This document shows positions 44,213-54,211 of a stretch of 64,000 nucleotides of DNA, in pieces. The stretch comes from Caldinitratiruptor microaerophilus (GTDB lineage: Bacteria; Bacillota; Sulfobacillia; Symbiobacteriales; ZC4RG38). Under the pieces are notes generated by a model, which made no database searches, had not been told where the DNA came from, and was given only the letters and a program-made list of their open reading frames with translations. Location: assembly GCF_025999835.1 (NCBI RefSeq), contig NZ_AP025628.1, positions 2,480,001 to 2,544,000 of the forward strand. Reading direction: 5' to 3'. Position numbers and translations under genes: made by a program. How positions within the stretch are numbered: position 1 is the stretch's first letter; every line of letters starts with the position of its first letter.

Positions 44213-44247
44213 CAGAAAACAACGAGCCCTCCCGGCGAGGGGAGAGC
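44213..44247 (-). terminator. intrinsic terminator of the riboswitch expression platform
   Basis: On the minus strand GCTCTCCC and GGGAGGGC pair (8 bp, one G-U) around a 6-base loop, followed by TCGTTGTTTTC. It lies right after the aptamer and 150 bases before the MCP start, as expected of a transcription-attenuation switch. Confidence 0.8.
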
Positions 44248-44261
44248 ACCGTTCTAGCCCT

Positions 44262-44362
44262 CACCTCCCTCGGCAACCCGGCCGGCATGGGGGCGGTCAC
44301 CCCTTTAGCCCCGTGGCTTTGCGGCCCCGCCTTTCGGCGGGTGTGCCCTGTTCGACGGGTAG
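44262..44362 (-). ncRNA. cyclic di-GMP-I (GEMM) riboswitch
   Basis: The minus strand carries the conserved GEMM core in order: ACAGGGCACACC, a GAAA-capped stem (CGCCGAAAGGCG), CCGCAAAGCC, ACGGGGCTAAA (tetraloop-receptor side), a second stem CCCATG..., and CCGGGTTGCCGAGG closing the fold. Spacing and order match known class I aptamers such as Vc2 almost element by element. The 3' strand GAGGGAGG could pair with the downstream terminator stem, which would give ligand-dependent antitermination or termination; the direction cannot be read by eye. Confidence 0.93.
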
Positions 44363-44891
44363 AAGCGGGCGGATGCGTCTGTGTTTTGCAGGAGAACCCG
44401 GGAGGGCCCTTCTCTGTTCTTGGTCGTGGGGCCAGTGGCTCCTGGGCGATCCCGCCACTTCAAGGATGCATCGATCACTCGCTCCTTTCGGACATCCCGA
44501 TCCACAGTCAGGCTTTCCCGCCGCCAGCGACGCGCTCCCGCATCTGCCGCATCGGCGGCCCCCAGCAGGTCTCAGGCACCGGCCAGGGACACGGCCTTAG
44601 GACACGGCGGCTTCGCCCCGCTGGAGACTGGCCGCGGCCCAGCGACATGCTGGAGCCGAATCCATTCATCAAGTATTAATAGACCATATCAACGATACAC
44701 CGGACAATCCATCAATTTCATAGATAGAAAACATCAATTTCCTGTTCGCAACACCATTGGTTTTTCCTATTATTCCTCGCTGACGTCTTCGTCCCCCGCG
44801 ACACGGACCCATGGCTCATGGCCCACCAAGTGACCCCCGTTCCGCCACGGGGGGATGGGCAGCGGCCCCGACCGACCCTGGCAAAGGCCAT
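44363..44891. other. intergenic region with AT-rich repeat patch
   Basis: No supported gene. Positions 44670-44780 are strongly AT-rich and contain a direct repeat CATCAATTTC (44710-44719 and 44732-44741, 22-base period) plus CCATTGG at 44754-44760. On the minus strand this patch could supply promoter and operator for the riboswitch-MCP transcript; no clean -35/-10 pair stands out. Confidence 0.45.
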
Positions 44892-45971
44892 CTACCCTTG
44901 CGCAGTCCGCGGCGAGGTCTTCCCGCCGTGCCGGGAGGATCGCCGGCCCGGGGGGTGGACCCCACCGATGCGCTCGTCTTCCACCGGCGCCGGGTACGGG
45001 CCCTGGCCCGCCTGCCACACCTGGCGGAAGACCCGCAGGAAGTTGCCCCCGAGCACGAGGCGCAGGTGCGTCTCCTTCCAGTTCCGGCGCAGGAGCGCCT
45101 CCACCAGGGCCGGGAGCCGGCTGACGTCCTCCAGGCCCACCGGCGGCTCCTCGATGCCGTCGTAGTCCGAGCCGAGCCCCACGTGCTCCGGCCCCACCAG
45201 CCCGGCCACGTGCTCGATGTGGCCGACGACGTCCTCGACGGTCGCCGGCCCCTCGTCGCGCAGGAACCGGGCGTAGAAGTTGATGCCCATGACGCCGCCC
45301 TTCTGCGCCAGCGCCCGGATCTGGCCGTCGGTGAGGTTGCGGCGGTGGCCGCACAGCGCCCTCGCATTCGAGTGCGAGGCCACGACCGGCTGCGACGAGA
45401 CCTCCAGGACGTCATAGAAGCCCGCTTCCGACAGGTGGCTCACGTCGACCACCATGCCCAGGCGGTTCATCTCCCGCACGACCCGGGCGCCGAGTTCGGA
45501 CAGTCCGCCGCCGCTGCGGGCGTCGCCCACCCCGTCGGCCAGTTCGTTGCGGTCGTTCCAGGTGAGGCCGATCAGGCGCACGCCCAGGCGGTGCAGGAGC
45601 CGCAGCACGCCGATCCGCCCCTGCAGGACCTCGCCCCCCTCGATCCCGACCACGGCCGCCACCTTGCCTGCCGCCAGGGCAGCGTCGAGCTCGTCCGTCG
45701 AGGTCACCAGGCGCATGCGCTCCCCGCAGGCGGCCACCTCCCCCAGGAACACGTCGTAGAGCTCCATGAACCGGGCGAGGGCCGCGTGGGGCTTGTACTG
45801 GGGCTCGATGAAGTGCGCGAACACCTGCACCCCCACCCCGGCTTCCTCGAGCCGGGGCAGGTCGACGTGTCCACGATCCGCCCGCTCGCCCAGCCGCCGG
45901 TTGCCGGCGGCCACGTCCAGGATCGTGTCGGCGTGGGCATCCACGATGGGCCCGAAGGCGGAGTACGCCAC
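44892..45971 (-). CDS. membrane dipeptidase-family zinc peptidase (M19)
   Basis: A zinc-dependent dipeptidase of the renal-dipeptidase family, 359 residues. Metal ligands are visible: HAD near the N terminus (IVDAHADTILDV), Glu in VVGIEGGE, and His in VVDVSHLSEAGF and PVVASHSNARALC; GSDYDGIE marks the C-terminal part of the barrel. It lacks a signal peptide, so it is probably cytosolic. The GTG at 45971 has GGAGG 11 bases upstream. The copper chaperone gene upstream is on the same strand, 70 bases away. Specificity may include D-amino-acid dipeptides, not decidable here. Confidence 0.92.
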   Translation of the reverse strand: MAYSAFGPIVDAHADTILDVAAGNRRLGERADRGHVDLPRLEEAGVGVQVFAHFIEPQYKPHAALARFMELYDVFLGEVAACGERMRLVTSTDELDAALAAGKVAAVVGIEGGEVLQGRIGVLRLLHRLGVRLIGLTWNDRNELADGVGDARSGGGLSELGARVVREMNRLGMVVDVSHLSEAGFYDVLEVSSQPVVASHSNARALCGHRRNLTDGQIRALAQKGGVMGINFYARFLRDEGPATVEDVVGHIEHVAGLVGPEHVGLGSDYDGIEEPPVGLEDVSRLPALVEALLRRNWKETHLRLVLGGNFLRVFRQVWQAGQGPYPAPVEDERIGGVHPPGRRSSRHGGKTSPRTAQG

Positions 45972-46041
45972 CTGTCCATCCTCCTCTGCGCGGGACCGGG
46001 GCAGCGCCCCGGCTGCCCCGGCTCTTCCCGGCGCCCGGCTC

Positions 46042-46254
46042 TCAGGCCTGGGCCCCGACGACCTCGTAACCTTCCTCCGCGATGGCCTTCTTCATTTCCT
46101 CGATGCCGGCCTTCGCGGGGTCGTACGACACCACCGCCTTGCCGATCTCCACCGTCGCGCCGTCCACACCGGCGACAGACTTCAGGGCCCGCTTGACCGC
46201 CATGACGCAGTGCTGGCAGGTCATGCCCCGGATGGTCAGGGTGACGCTCGCCAT
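46042..46254 (-). CDS. copZ: heavy-metal-associated domain protein, CopZ-like copper chaperone
   Basis: A single HMA domain of 70 residues that binds Cu(I) and passes it to P-type ATPases. The metal site is GMTCQHC at residues 10-16; VKRALKSVAGV and ATVEIGKAVVSYDPAKAGI complete the ferredoxin-like fold. GGAGG precedes the ATG. An inverted repeat GTACCC-N5-GGGTAC lies 32 bases upstream. No copper ATPase is adjacent, so the partner is elsewhere. Confidence 0.88.
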   Translation of the reverse strand: MASVTLTIRGMTCQHCVMAVKRALKSVAGVDGATVEIGKAVVSYDPAKAGIEEMKKAIAEEGYEVVGAQA

Positions 46255-46285
46255 GGGCCAACCTCCTCACGCCGTCAGGGGATGG

Positions 46286-46302
46286 GTACCCCGGATGGGT
46301 AC
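46286..46302. promoter_or_regulatory. CsoR-type operator candidate upstream of copZ
   Basis: GTACCC-CGGAT-GGGTAC is a perfect 6-bp inverted repeat, with a further direct GGGTAC/GATGGGTA overlap. CsoR repressors of copper genes bind such G/C-tract palindromes. About 150 bases upstream show no gene. Confidence 0.5.
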
Positions 46303-46454
46303 TTACGTCCCTTGCCAGCATGCCACTCCACCGGGGCCAAGTCAAGACGGCGCCCTTCGGGGTTACCCCAAGCCGGCAGCCTCAGTCCGACACGCGCCCG
46401 GCACCCGGACTCGGACCCAAGGTCAGGGGGCGAGAGCCGGAATCGACAGCCCGC

Positions 46455-48565
46455 CTACCCCGTCGCCAGCCGGCCCAGAGCTGCCGGCCGGGTGAGAAGC
46501 CCGGCGATCTCCCGCAGCAGGGCGAGGCGGTTCGCCCGGATCGCCGGGTCGTCCGCCATGACGAGGACCCGGTCGAGGAAGGCGTCCACCGGCCCCTTGA
46601 GCTGGGTGGCGACCCGGTAGAACCCCTCGTAGTCGTGCCGGGCCAGGGCCGCCTCGGCGGCCTCCCTCAGGCCCCCGAAGGCCTCCCACAGGGCCCGCTC
46701 CGCCTCCTCCCGGAACAGCTCCGGCCGCACGGGGTCTTCCGGCCGCACGGCGCCTTCCTCGGCGCCCTTGGCTGCCAGGTTCGCCACCCGCTTGAAGGCT
46801 CCCGTGACGGCGGCGAAATCCGGCTCTTCCAGGCTCCGGCTGAGGGCGTCCGCGCGCCTCAGGGCGTCCGGGACGTTGCCGTAGCCGGCGTCGAGCACGG
46901 CCTGGGCCACGTCGTGCCGGTGCCCGCGCTCGCGCAGGAGGGCCTCCAGGCGGGTCCGGAGGAACTCGAGCAGGTCGCCCCGGGCCCGGGCCCGGGTCGG
47001 CCCGTCGAACTGCCCGTACCCGGCGAGGGCGGCGTCCACCGCGCGGACCAGGTCGATCGGCAGCGCCAGCCCGGCCAGGATGGCCACCACCCCCTGTGCC
47101 GCCCGGCGCAGGGCGTAGGGGTCCTGCGAGCCGGTGGGCATGAGGCCGAGGCAGAAGAACCCGGCCAGGGTGTCGAGGCGGTCCGCCACCCCCACCACGG
47201 CCCCCACGGCGGTGCCGGGCAGCGCGTCGCCGGCGCCGCGGGGCAGGTAGTGCTCGTAGAGCGCGGTCGCCACCGCCGGGTCGAGTGCCTCCAGGCGGGC
47301 ATACTCCCGGCCCATCACGCCCTGGAGCTCGGGGAACTCGTACACCATGTGGGTGGCCAGGTCACACTTGGCCAGCCGGGCGGCGGTGACGGCCCGCTCC
47401 CGGTCGGCGGCGGGCAGGCCGGCTGCATCCGACAGGATCCCCGCAAGGCGGGCAAGGCGTTCGGCCTTGTCGTGGAGGGTCCCGAGGCCCTCCTGGAAGA
47501 CCATCTTGCGCAGGTCGTCCAGGCGGCTCTCCAGGGTGCGGCGGCGGTCCTCCTCGAAGAAGAAGCGGGCGTCGGCCAGACGGGCCCGGAGCACCTTCTC
47601 GTTCCCCGCCCGCACGTTGTCGAGGAACTCCTCGCCGCCGTTCCGGACGGCGATGAAGTGCGGCAGCAGCTCACCCTCCCGCTTCCACACCGGGAAGTAC
47701 CGCTGGTGGTGGCGCATGACGGTGACCAGTACCTCGGGAGGCAGCGCCAGGTACGCCGGGTCGAAGGAGCCGGCGAAGGCGGTCGGCTGCTCCACCAGCC
47801 AGTTCACTTCGTCGAGCAGGTCCGGATCCTCCGGGGTGAAGCCGCCGAGGTCGCGGGCCAGGCTCTGGACCTGATGCCAGATGTGACGCCGGCGGATGAC
47901 CGGGTCGACCATCACGTACTGCTGCGCGACCTTGGCGAAGTAGTCCTGGACGCTGCCCACCGTGACGGGCTCGGCCTGGCCGAGCGTCCGGTGGCCCCGG
48001 GTGGTGGCGACGGACTCCAGCCCGTCCAGGCGCAGGGGCACCCGGGCGTTGCCGAGGAGCGCCAGCACCCAGCGGATCGGCCGGGCGAAGCGGATCGAGC
48101 GGTCCCCCCACCGCATCGACCGGGAGAACTCCAGGCTCAGGATGAGCCGCTCCAGAAGCGGCGGGAGCACGACCGCCACCGACTGGCCCTCTTCCCGCCG
48201 CACCGCGTACACGTACTCGCCGCCCTTCTCGTCCGGGCGCACCACCAGGTCGGCGACGGCGACGCCCTGGCTGCGGGCGAACCCCTCGGCGGCCTTCGTG
48301 GGCCGGCCCTCGGCGTCGAAGGCGGCCCGCGCGGAGGGTCCGCGGACGAGGGTCTGCCGGTCCTCCTGCCGGAGAGCCACGTCCCGGACCAGGAGCACGA
48401 GCCGGCGCGGGGTGCCGAACGTGTCGATCGACCCGTGGTGGAGGCGGGCCTCCTCGAGCATGGCCGCGGCCTTCGCGCCGAGCTGCTCCAGCGCCGGCGG
48501 GCACTCCCGCGCCGGCAGTTCCTCCACCCCGATCTCCAGGAGCAGGTCCCGGGTCTCCTCCGCCA

Positions 48566-48566
<1 letters not shown>
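46455..48566 (-). CDS. glyS: glycyl-tRNA synthetase beta subunit
   Basis: Part of the alpha2-beta2 glycyl-tRNA synthetase; the beta subunit binds tRNA. The N terminus DLLLEIGVEELPARECPPAL is diagnostic, followed by GTPRRLVLLVRD, the central HD-like region and the C-terminal anticodon-binding helices (FLDRVLVMADDPAIRANRLA). It is 703 residues, normal length. The ATG at 48566 overlaps the glyQ stop (TGATG), so translation is coupled. In Bacillus, ppsR, dnaG and sigA would follow directly; here the chemosensory island intervenes. Confidence 0.96.
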
Positions 48567-49558
<992 letters not shown>

Positions 49559-49619
49559 GCGCTGACACCTCCCGTGCCTGGGTGGTCGTCCGTGCAGCCC
49601 GGGGACTCGGTCCGCATGC

Positions 49620-49860
49620 GAAAGGGCCCCCGCCCCCGGCCGATTCGCCCGGGGACGAGGGCCCTGCTGGTGACCCCCGCGGTTCCACCCCGATTGGCGG
49701 CGCCTTCCCTCCGTGCGCCGGCGCGCCGCCCACCTCGTTCGCCACTCGGCTCCGCTCCGGAGCGCCTTCCCCGGGCCGCACCTGCCGGGCTTGCACCGCC
49801 CCCGGCTCGCTGGGAGGCCCACCTCCCGGGTACTCCTCTCCTTCATCGCCACCTCGTGTC
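49620..49860 (-). ncRNA. glycine T-box riboswitch with terminator (glyQS leader)
   Basis: The leader contains GATGAAGGAGAGGAGTA (stem I base), the apical AGCGAGCCGGGG element, a probable GGC glycine specifier near 49764-49766 (GAAGGCGCTCC), and the T-box consensus AATCGGGGTGGAACCGCG at 49678-49695, which binds the tRNA acceptor end. A long GC stem with a TTTCG tail (49620-49664) is the terminator. Uncharged tRNA-Gly should stabilise the antiterminator and switch on glyQS. Confidence 0.92.
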
Positions 49861-49866
49861 ACCGCA

Positions 49867-49895
49867 AACCTAGCATGCGCCGGAAGGGCTGTCAA
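49867..49895 (-). promoter_or_regulatory. sigma-A promoter of the T-box/glyQS operon
   Basis: Minus strand: consensus TTGACA (49890-49895), 17-base spacer, TAGGTT (49867-49872). It overlaps the 3' end of the upstream YyaL gene. Confidence 0.7.
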
Positions 49896-51973
49896 GGTCG
49901 CGCCAGGAGCCAGCGCTCGGCCTCGGCCCACGCGGTCGCCGGCGGCGAGCACGTGAAGTTGCGGCACACGTAGAGGGTGGCCCGCCCGCCCTTCGCCGAC
50001 TTGCCCTGGCGCAACGGGCGATCGTCCGGCTCTCCGGGTGCCATGCGCTCGAGCACGAGGTCGGGCAGGTAGAGCTGCCCGATCCGGCGGAGCCACTCGG
50101 CGGCGGTCGGGTCGCCCGGCGGGGCGACGACCGTGACCTCGACGGCGCCGCTGAGGAAGAGGTCGAGAGCGGCAAGGAGCGAGGCCATGCCGGCCGGGAT
50201 CCGTTCCATGGCGACCCGGTGCAGGCGCAGGTTCTGCTCCGCCACCTGCCGGAAGCGCTCGTCACCGGTGTACGGGTAGAGGCGGAGGAGCACGCGGGTC
50301 GCCACGCTGGCCGGCGAGGGCGTGGCGCCGTCCGTGAACTCCCGGGGCCGGTCGATGAGGTCGCCGGCACCCGGGCCGGTCAGGAAGAAGCCGGCGCCGG
50401 GCTCCCAGAACCGGTCGAGCATGGCGTGCGCCAGCCGGACGGCCGCCTCCAGGTACTCGTGCGCGAAGGTGGCCTGGTAGAGCTCCAGCAGCCCCTCGGC
50501 AAGGAAGGCGTGGTCCTCCAGGGTGCCGGGAATGTCGGCCCCGTGGCCGTCCCGGTAGCGGCGCAGGAGCGAGCCGTCGGGCGCCGTGAGGGTGCCGAGC
50601 ACGAAGTCGGCGGCGCGGCGGGCGGCGCCGGCGTAAGACGGATCGCCCAGGGTGCGGGCCGCCTGCGCCAGCGCCCGGATCATGAGCCCGTTCCACCCGG
50701 TGAGGACCTTCTCGTCCCGGTGGGGTGGCACCCGGCGCTCCCGGGCGGCGAGGAGCCTGGCCTTGCCGCTCTCCAGGCGGCCGGTCACCTCCTCCGGGCT
50801 CAGCCCCACCTCGGCCGCCAGCGCGCCGGCCCCCTTCGCCACGTGCAGGACCGTACGGCCGTGCTCGAAGTTCCCCCCCGGCGTCACGCCCAGGTGACGG
50901 CAGAGGAGCTCGCCGTCGTCCTCCCCCAGCACCGCCTGGATCTCCTCCGGCGTCCAGACGTAGTAGCGGCCCTCCTCGCCCTCCGAGTCGGCGTCCTGGG
51001 TGCTGTAGAACCCGCCGCCGGGGTGGGTCATCTCCCGGGCGACGTAGGCCAGCGTCTCCCGGACGACGCGCGCGTGGAGGGGGTCCGCCGTCAGCTGCCA
51101 CGCCGCCAGGTAGACCGGCACCAGGAGGGCGTTGTCGTAGAGCATCTTCTCGAAGTGGGGCACGGCCCAGCGGGCGTCCACCGAGTACCGGTGGAAGCCC
51201 CCGCCCAGCTGGTCGTAGATCCCCCCCTCGGCCATCTTGCGGAGGGTCAGGGTGACCAGATCCAGGTAGCCCTCGCCCCCGGGGCGCTGGCTCATCCGCA
51301 GGAGGAGCTCGAGGTTCGGCGTCTGGGGGAACTTCGGCGCGCCGCCAAAGCCGCCGTGGCGGCGGTCGACCTGGGCGGCGATCTCCCGGGCGCCCTTCTC
51401 GACCAGCGCGGCCCAGGGCGCGTCCGGAGCCCGGCCGTCCGGCGCCGGCGGGGCGTGCATCGTCCGGAGCGCCTCGGTCCACTCCCGGGCCACCTGCTCG
51501 ACCTGGTCCCGCTGCTCCCGGTACGCGCGGGCGACCGCCCGGAGGATGCGGGGAAAACCCGGCCGGCCGTAGCGGTCCTCCGGGGGGAAGTACGTTCCGA
51601 CGTAAAACGGTCTCAGGTCCGGCGTCAAGAATACGGTGAGGGGCCAGCCCCCCTGCCGGGTGACGAGCTGGCACACCGTCTGGTAGAGGTGGTCGAGGTC
51701 GGGGCGCTCCTCCCGATCCACCTTGATGTTGACGAAGTGCTCGTTCATGAGGCGGGCGATGTCCTCGTCCTCGAAGCTCTCCCGCTCCATGACGTGGCAC
51801 CAGTGGCAGGCGCTGTAGCCGATGCTGAGGAGGATCGGCTTGTCCTCCGCCCTGGCCCTGGCCAGGGCCTCCTTTCCCCACGGATACCAGTCCACGGGGT
51901 TGTAGGCGTGCTGCTGGAGGTATGGAGAAGCCTCGTGGATGAGGCGGTTGGGCTTGCGGCCGGCAGTGCTCAT
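49892..51973 (-). CDS. YyaL/DUF255 thioredoxin-fold and glycosidase-like domain protein
   Basis: A 693-residue protein of the widely conserved YyaL (spermatogenesis-associated 20-like) family. The N-terminal thioredoxin-like domain has [18 protein letters not shown] and the redox motif [10 protein letters not shown], then [10 protein letters not shown] and [12 protein letters not shown]; the rest is an (alpha/alpha) six-hairpin glycosidase-like domain ([41 protein letters not shown]). Biochemical function is unknown across the family. Start at ATG 51973 (GGGGG upstream); ATG 51979 is possible. Confidence 0.92.
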   Translation of the reverse strand: MSTAGRKPNRLIHEASPYLQQHAYNPVDWYPWGKEALARARAEDKPILLSIGYSACHWCHVMERESFEDEDIARLMNEHFVNIKVDREERPDLDHLYQTVCQLVTRQGGWPLTVFLTPDLRPFYVGTYFPPEDRYGRPGFPRILRAVARAYREQRDQVEQVAREWTEALRTMHAPPAPDGRAPDAPWAALVEKGAREIAAQVDRRHGGFGGAPKFPQTPNLELLLRMSQRPGGEGYLDLVTLTLRKMAEGGIYDQLGGGFHRYSVDARWAVPHFEKMLYDNALLVPVYLAAWQLTADPLHARVVRETLAYVAREMTHPGGGFYSTQDADSEGEEGRYYVWTPEEIQAVLGEDDGELLCRHLGVTPGGNFEHGRTVLHVAKGAGALAAEVGLSPEEVTGRLESGKARLLAARERRVPPHRDEKVLTGWNGLMIRALAQAARTLGDPSYAGAARRAADFVLGTLTAPDGSLLRRYRDGHGADIPGTLEDHAFLAEGLLELYQATFAHEYLEAAVRLAHAMLDRFWEPGAGFFLTGPGAGDLIDRPREFTDGATPSPASVATRVLLRLYPYTGDERFRQVAEQNLRLHRVAMERIPAGMASLLAALDLFLSGAVEVTVVAPPGDPTAAEWLRRIGQLYLPDLVLERMAPGEPDDRPLRQGKSAKGGRATLYVCRNFTCSPPATAWAEAERWLLARP

Positions 51974-52035
51974 GGGCATGACCCCCAAGAGGCAGTCGAC
52001 ACCGGATACGCCCGAGTTCGCGAGCTTCCTCTACC

Positions 52036-52281
52036 CTACCGCCGGCCTGCCCGGGTCATTCCCCCCACGATGCCATCGCACAGCCCTCTGAGGTTCGCCC
52101 CACCCGGGCCGCCGGGGCAGAGGGGATGGCCGGCGGTCAACATTCCGGCATCGGAGGTCCGCCGAGTCCCTGGACCGGCCGCATCGGGGACACGCGCCCC
52201 GAGGATCGCGTCGCGCTCGCTGTGCCGGCTGGGCGCCGGGCGCAGGGGCGTGACCTTGCGGTCGGGAGAATCAGCCGTCAT
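52036..52281 (-). CDS. possible small hypothetical protein downstream of DNA polymerase IV
   Basis: An 81-residue frame starting at ATG 52281 inside the last codons of the dinB gene. It encodes MTADSPDRKVTPLRPAPSRH and ends MTRAGRR. Codon positions are G/C-biased but no ribosome site or family is recognisable. Small genes often follow dinB in Firmicutes, but this does not resemble YolD. The 280-base gap holds nothing else. Confidence 0.3.
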   Translation of the reverse strand: MTADSPDRKVTPLRPAPSRHSERDAILGARVPDAAGPGTRRTSDAGMLTAGHPLCPGGPGGANLRGLCDGIVGGMTRAGRR

Positions 52282-53551
52282 CGTGCCGGCGCAGCGCATC
52301 CTTCTGCAGGCTGGTCCCGTGGGCTCGCTTGTCCAGCAGGCGCCGGCCCCGCCGGCTGAGGAGCTGACCGCCCCGCATGACGGCCTCCTCGCCGAAGCGG
52401 TCCCGCAGGGCGTCGGCCGCCAGGTCGGCCCGGCGGCGACGCACGACCCGGTCGGGCTCGTCGAAGAGGGTGAGCTGCCCGTACGCCTCCGCGGCCGGCA
52501 CCAGCTGCGACACGCCCACCCCCAGCAGGCGGACCGGCCGCCCATCCGGCCAGTGCGCCTCCAGGAGCCGGGCGGCAGCGCCGTAGATCTCCTCGGTCAA
52601 GTCGGTGGGGCGCGGCAGCGTGCGGGCCCGCGTGATGGTCCGGAAGCGGCCGTCGCGGATCGTGAGGGTGACCGTGCGCCCCATGAGGCCGGACTTGCGG
52701 AGCCGGCGGCCGACCTGGTCCGCCAGGGAGAGCAGCACGGCCTTCTGCTCCACCCAGTCGCCCGCATCGGCGGGGAGGGTCAGCGAGTGACTGATGGACT
52801 TGACCTCGTCCCCCGCCTGGGGATCGACCCGTCCCCCGTCCTGCCCCAGGGCGGCCGCGCGCATGTACTCGCCGAAGGCGCCGAAGCGCCGGCGCAGCAC
52901 CGCCGGGTCTGCCCCGGCCAGGTCGCCGATCGTCCGGATGCCCATCTGCTCCAGCTTGGGCACGGTGCGGGGCCCGACCCCGTACAGCTCTCCCACCGGC
53001 AGCGGCCAGACCCGGACCGGCCAGTCCGGAGGGGCGAGCACCGTGAGGCCGTCGGGCTTCTCGAGCTCCGCCGCCATCTTGGCCGTCACCCGGGACCAGG
53101 CCACTCCCACGGAGACGAGGATGCCCAGTTCCTTCCGGATGGCGGCCTTCAGGGCCAGCGCCATGCGCACCGGGTCGCCGCCGTGGAAGTGCAGGCAGCC
53201 GGTCCAGTCCATCCACCCTTCGTCGATGGAGGCCACCTCCACGACGGGGGTGAACCTGCGCATGATCGCGAACATGCGGCGGGAGTAGTCGGTGTAGAGC
53301 CGGTAGTCGGGCGGCACCACGACCACGTCCCGCGGCAGGAGCCGCAAGGCCTGAGCGAGGGGCATGCCCGCCCGGACCTTCCCCCGGGCGAGCCGGCGGG
53401 CCTCGTAGCTCGCGGACAGGACGATGCCGTGCCGGGTGTGCGGATCCCCCGCCACCACCACGGGTCGCCCGCGCAGGGAGGGCTCCACCGCCACGGCCAC
53501 GCTGGCGTAAAAGGCGTTGGCGTCCAGGAGGGCGATGACGGGGTCGCTCAT
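52271..53551 (-). CDS. dinB: DNA polymerase IV (Y family)
   Basis: A translesion polymerase without proofreading, 426 residues. The palm motifs are IALLDANAFYASV (first catalytic Asp) and VVEVASIDEGWMD (Asp-Glu pair, usual form SIDEAYLD). ELYGVGPRTVPKLEQMGI is the helix-hairpin-helix of the thumb. A beta-clamp binding peptide QLTLFDEP is present near the C terminus. The ATG at 53551 is used, with GGAGG 10 bases upstream. No LexA box is obvious. Confidence 0.93.
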   Translation of the reverse strand: MSDPVIALLDANAFYASVAVAVEPSLRGRPVVVAGDPHTRHGIVLSASYEARRLARGKVRAGMPLAQALRLLPRDVVVVPPDYRLYTDYSRRMFAIMRRFTPVVEVASIDEGWMDWTGCLHFHGGDPVRMALALKAAIRKELGILVSVGVAWSRVTAKMAAELEKPDGLTVLAPPDWPVRVWPLPVGELYGVGPRTVPKLEQMGIRTIGDLAGADPAVLRRRFGAFGEYMRAAALGQDGGRVDPQAGDEVKSISHSLTLPADAGDWVEQKAVLLSLADQVGRRLRKSGLMGRTVTLTIRDGRFRTITRARTLPRPTDLTEEIYGAAARLLEAHWPDGRPVRLLGVGVSQLVPAAEAYGQLTLFDEPDRVVRRRRADLAADALRDRFGEEAVMRGGQLLSRRGRRLLDKRAHGTSLQKDALRRHDDG

Positions 53552-53783
53552 GCGCACTCACCTCCGGCAGTCCGGCAGCGTGGCCGGCCCCGGTGGCAGC
53601 ATACAGCGTTTTCCCCGGGAAGGGAAGTCCGTCGAAGCTGACGGGTCCACCCGGGTCCGCAACCGCAGTTTCTGCAAATCGCCCGCGTGTGCGCAACCGG
53701 AGGCGGTGCATGGCAAGTCACAGGCCCGGCCGAAATAGGGATGTGGCGGAGGAGCCTCACAACAGCAGAGTGCGGCGGGGCTG

Positions 53784-54173
53784 TCACCCCACCGCTTCGA
53801 TCTCGTCGACCACCCGGCGCAGCACGTCGAGGTAGCGCCTCCGCCCGAAGAGCCAGCCGCGGTGGTAAGCCGCGACCTTCCGCCACAGGCGGGTGCCGGG
53901 CAGCCGCGCGTAGAGGGCGAGCCGGACGATCCGCCCGGACCCCTTGTACAGGGTCGCTGTGTCGAGCCCGTAGCTGACGGGCGCCCGGGCCAGGAAGGCC
54001 TCCCAGCGGTAGCTGCCCAGGATCCCCTCCACGTGCCCGGCCCGCCGGGGTGTCGCCACGGGTGCCGCCTTCCACCAGGACACCACGGCCGTCACCTGCC
54101 AAGAACCGTCGTTCCTGGTAAGAAGTATGGGCAAAACGATCCGCTCATAACCGTCCGGATAGACAAAAAGCAC
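53784..54173 (-). CDS. hypothetical protein
   Basis: A 129-residue protein, VLFVYPDGYERIVLPILLTR at the N terminus, then a WWKAAPVATPRRAGHVEGIL middle and a basic RRRYLDVLRRVVDEIEAV end. I recognise no family. Third-position bias and continuous protein-like sequence begin at the GTG at 54173 (GGAG upstream); the longer frame to 54995 is antisense to the GerMN gene. It is divergent from that gene with 38 bases between starts, so the two may share a promoter region. Confidence 0.6.
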   Translation of the reverse strand: MLFVYPDGYERIVLPILLTRNDGSWQVTAVVSWWKAAPVATPRRAGHVEGILGSYRWEAFLARAPVSYGLDTATLYKGSGRIVRLALYARLPGTRLWRKVAAYHRGWLFGRRRYLDVLRRVVDEIEAVG

Positions 54174-54211
54174 GCCCGGGCGACGCTCCGGGCAGGGCGG
54201 GGGGATCACCC

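Noticed and set aside
44363-44505. Minus-strand frame of 66 codons overlapping the riboswitch
   Set aside because: It runs straight through the conserved aptamer, whose sequence is constrained as RNA, and has no family similarity.
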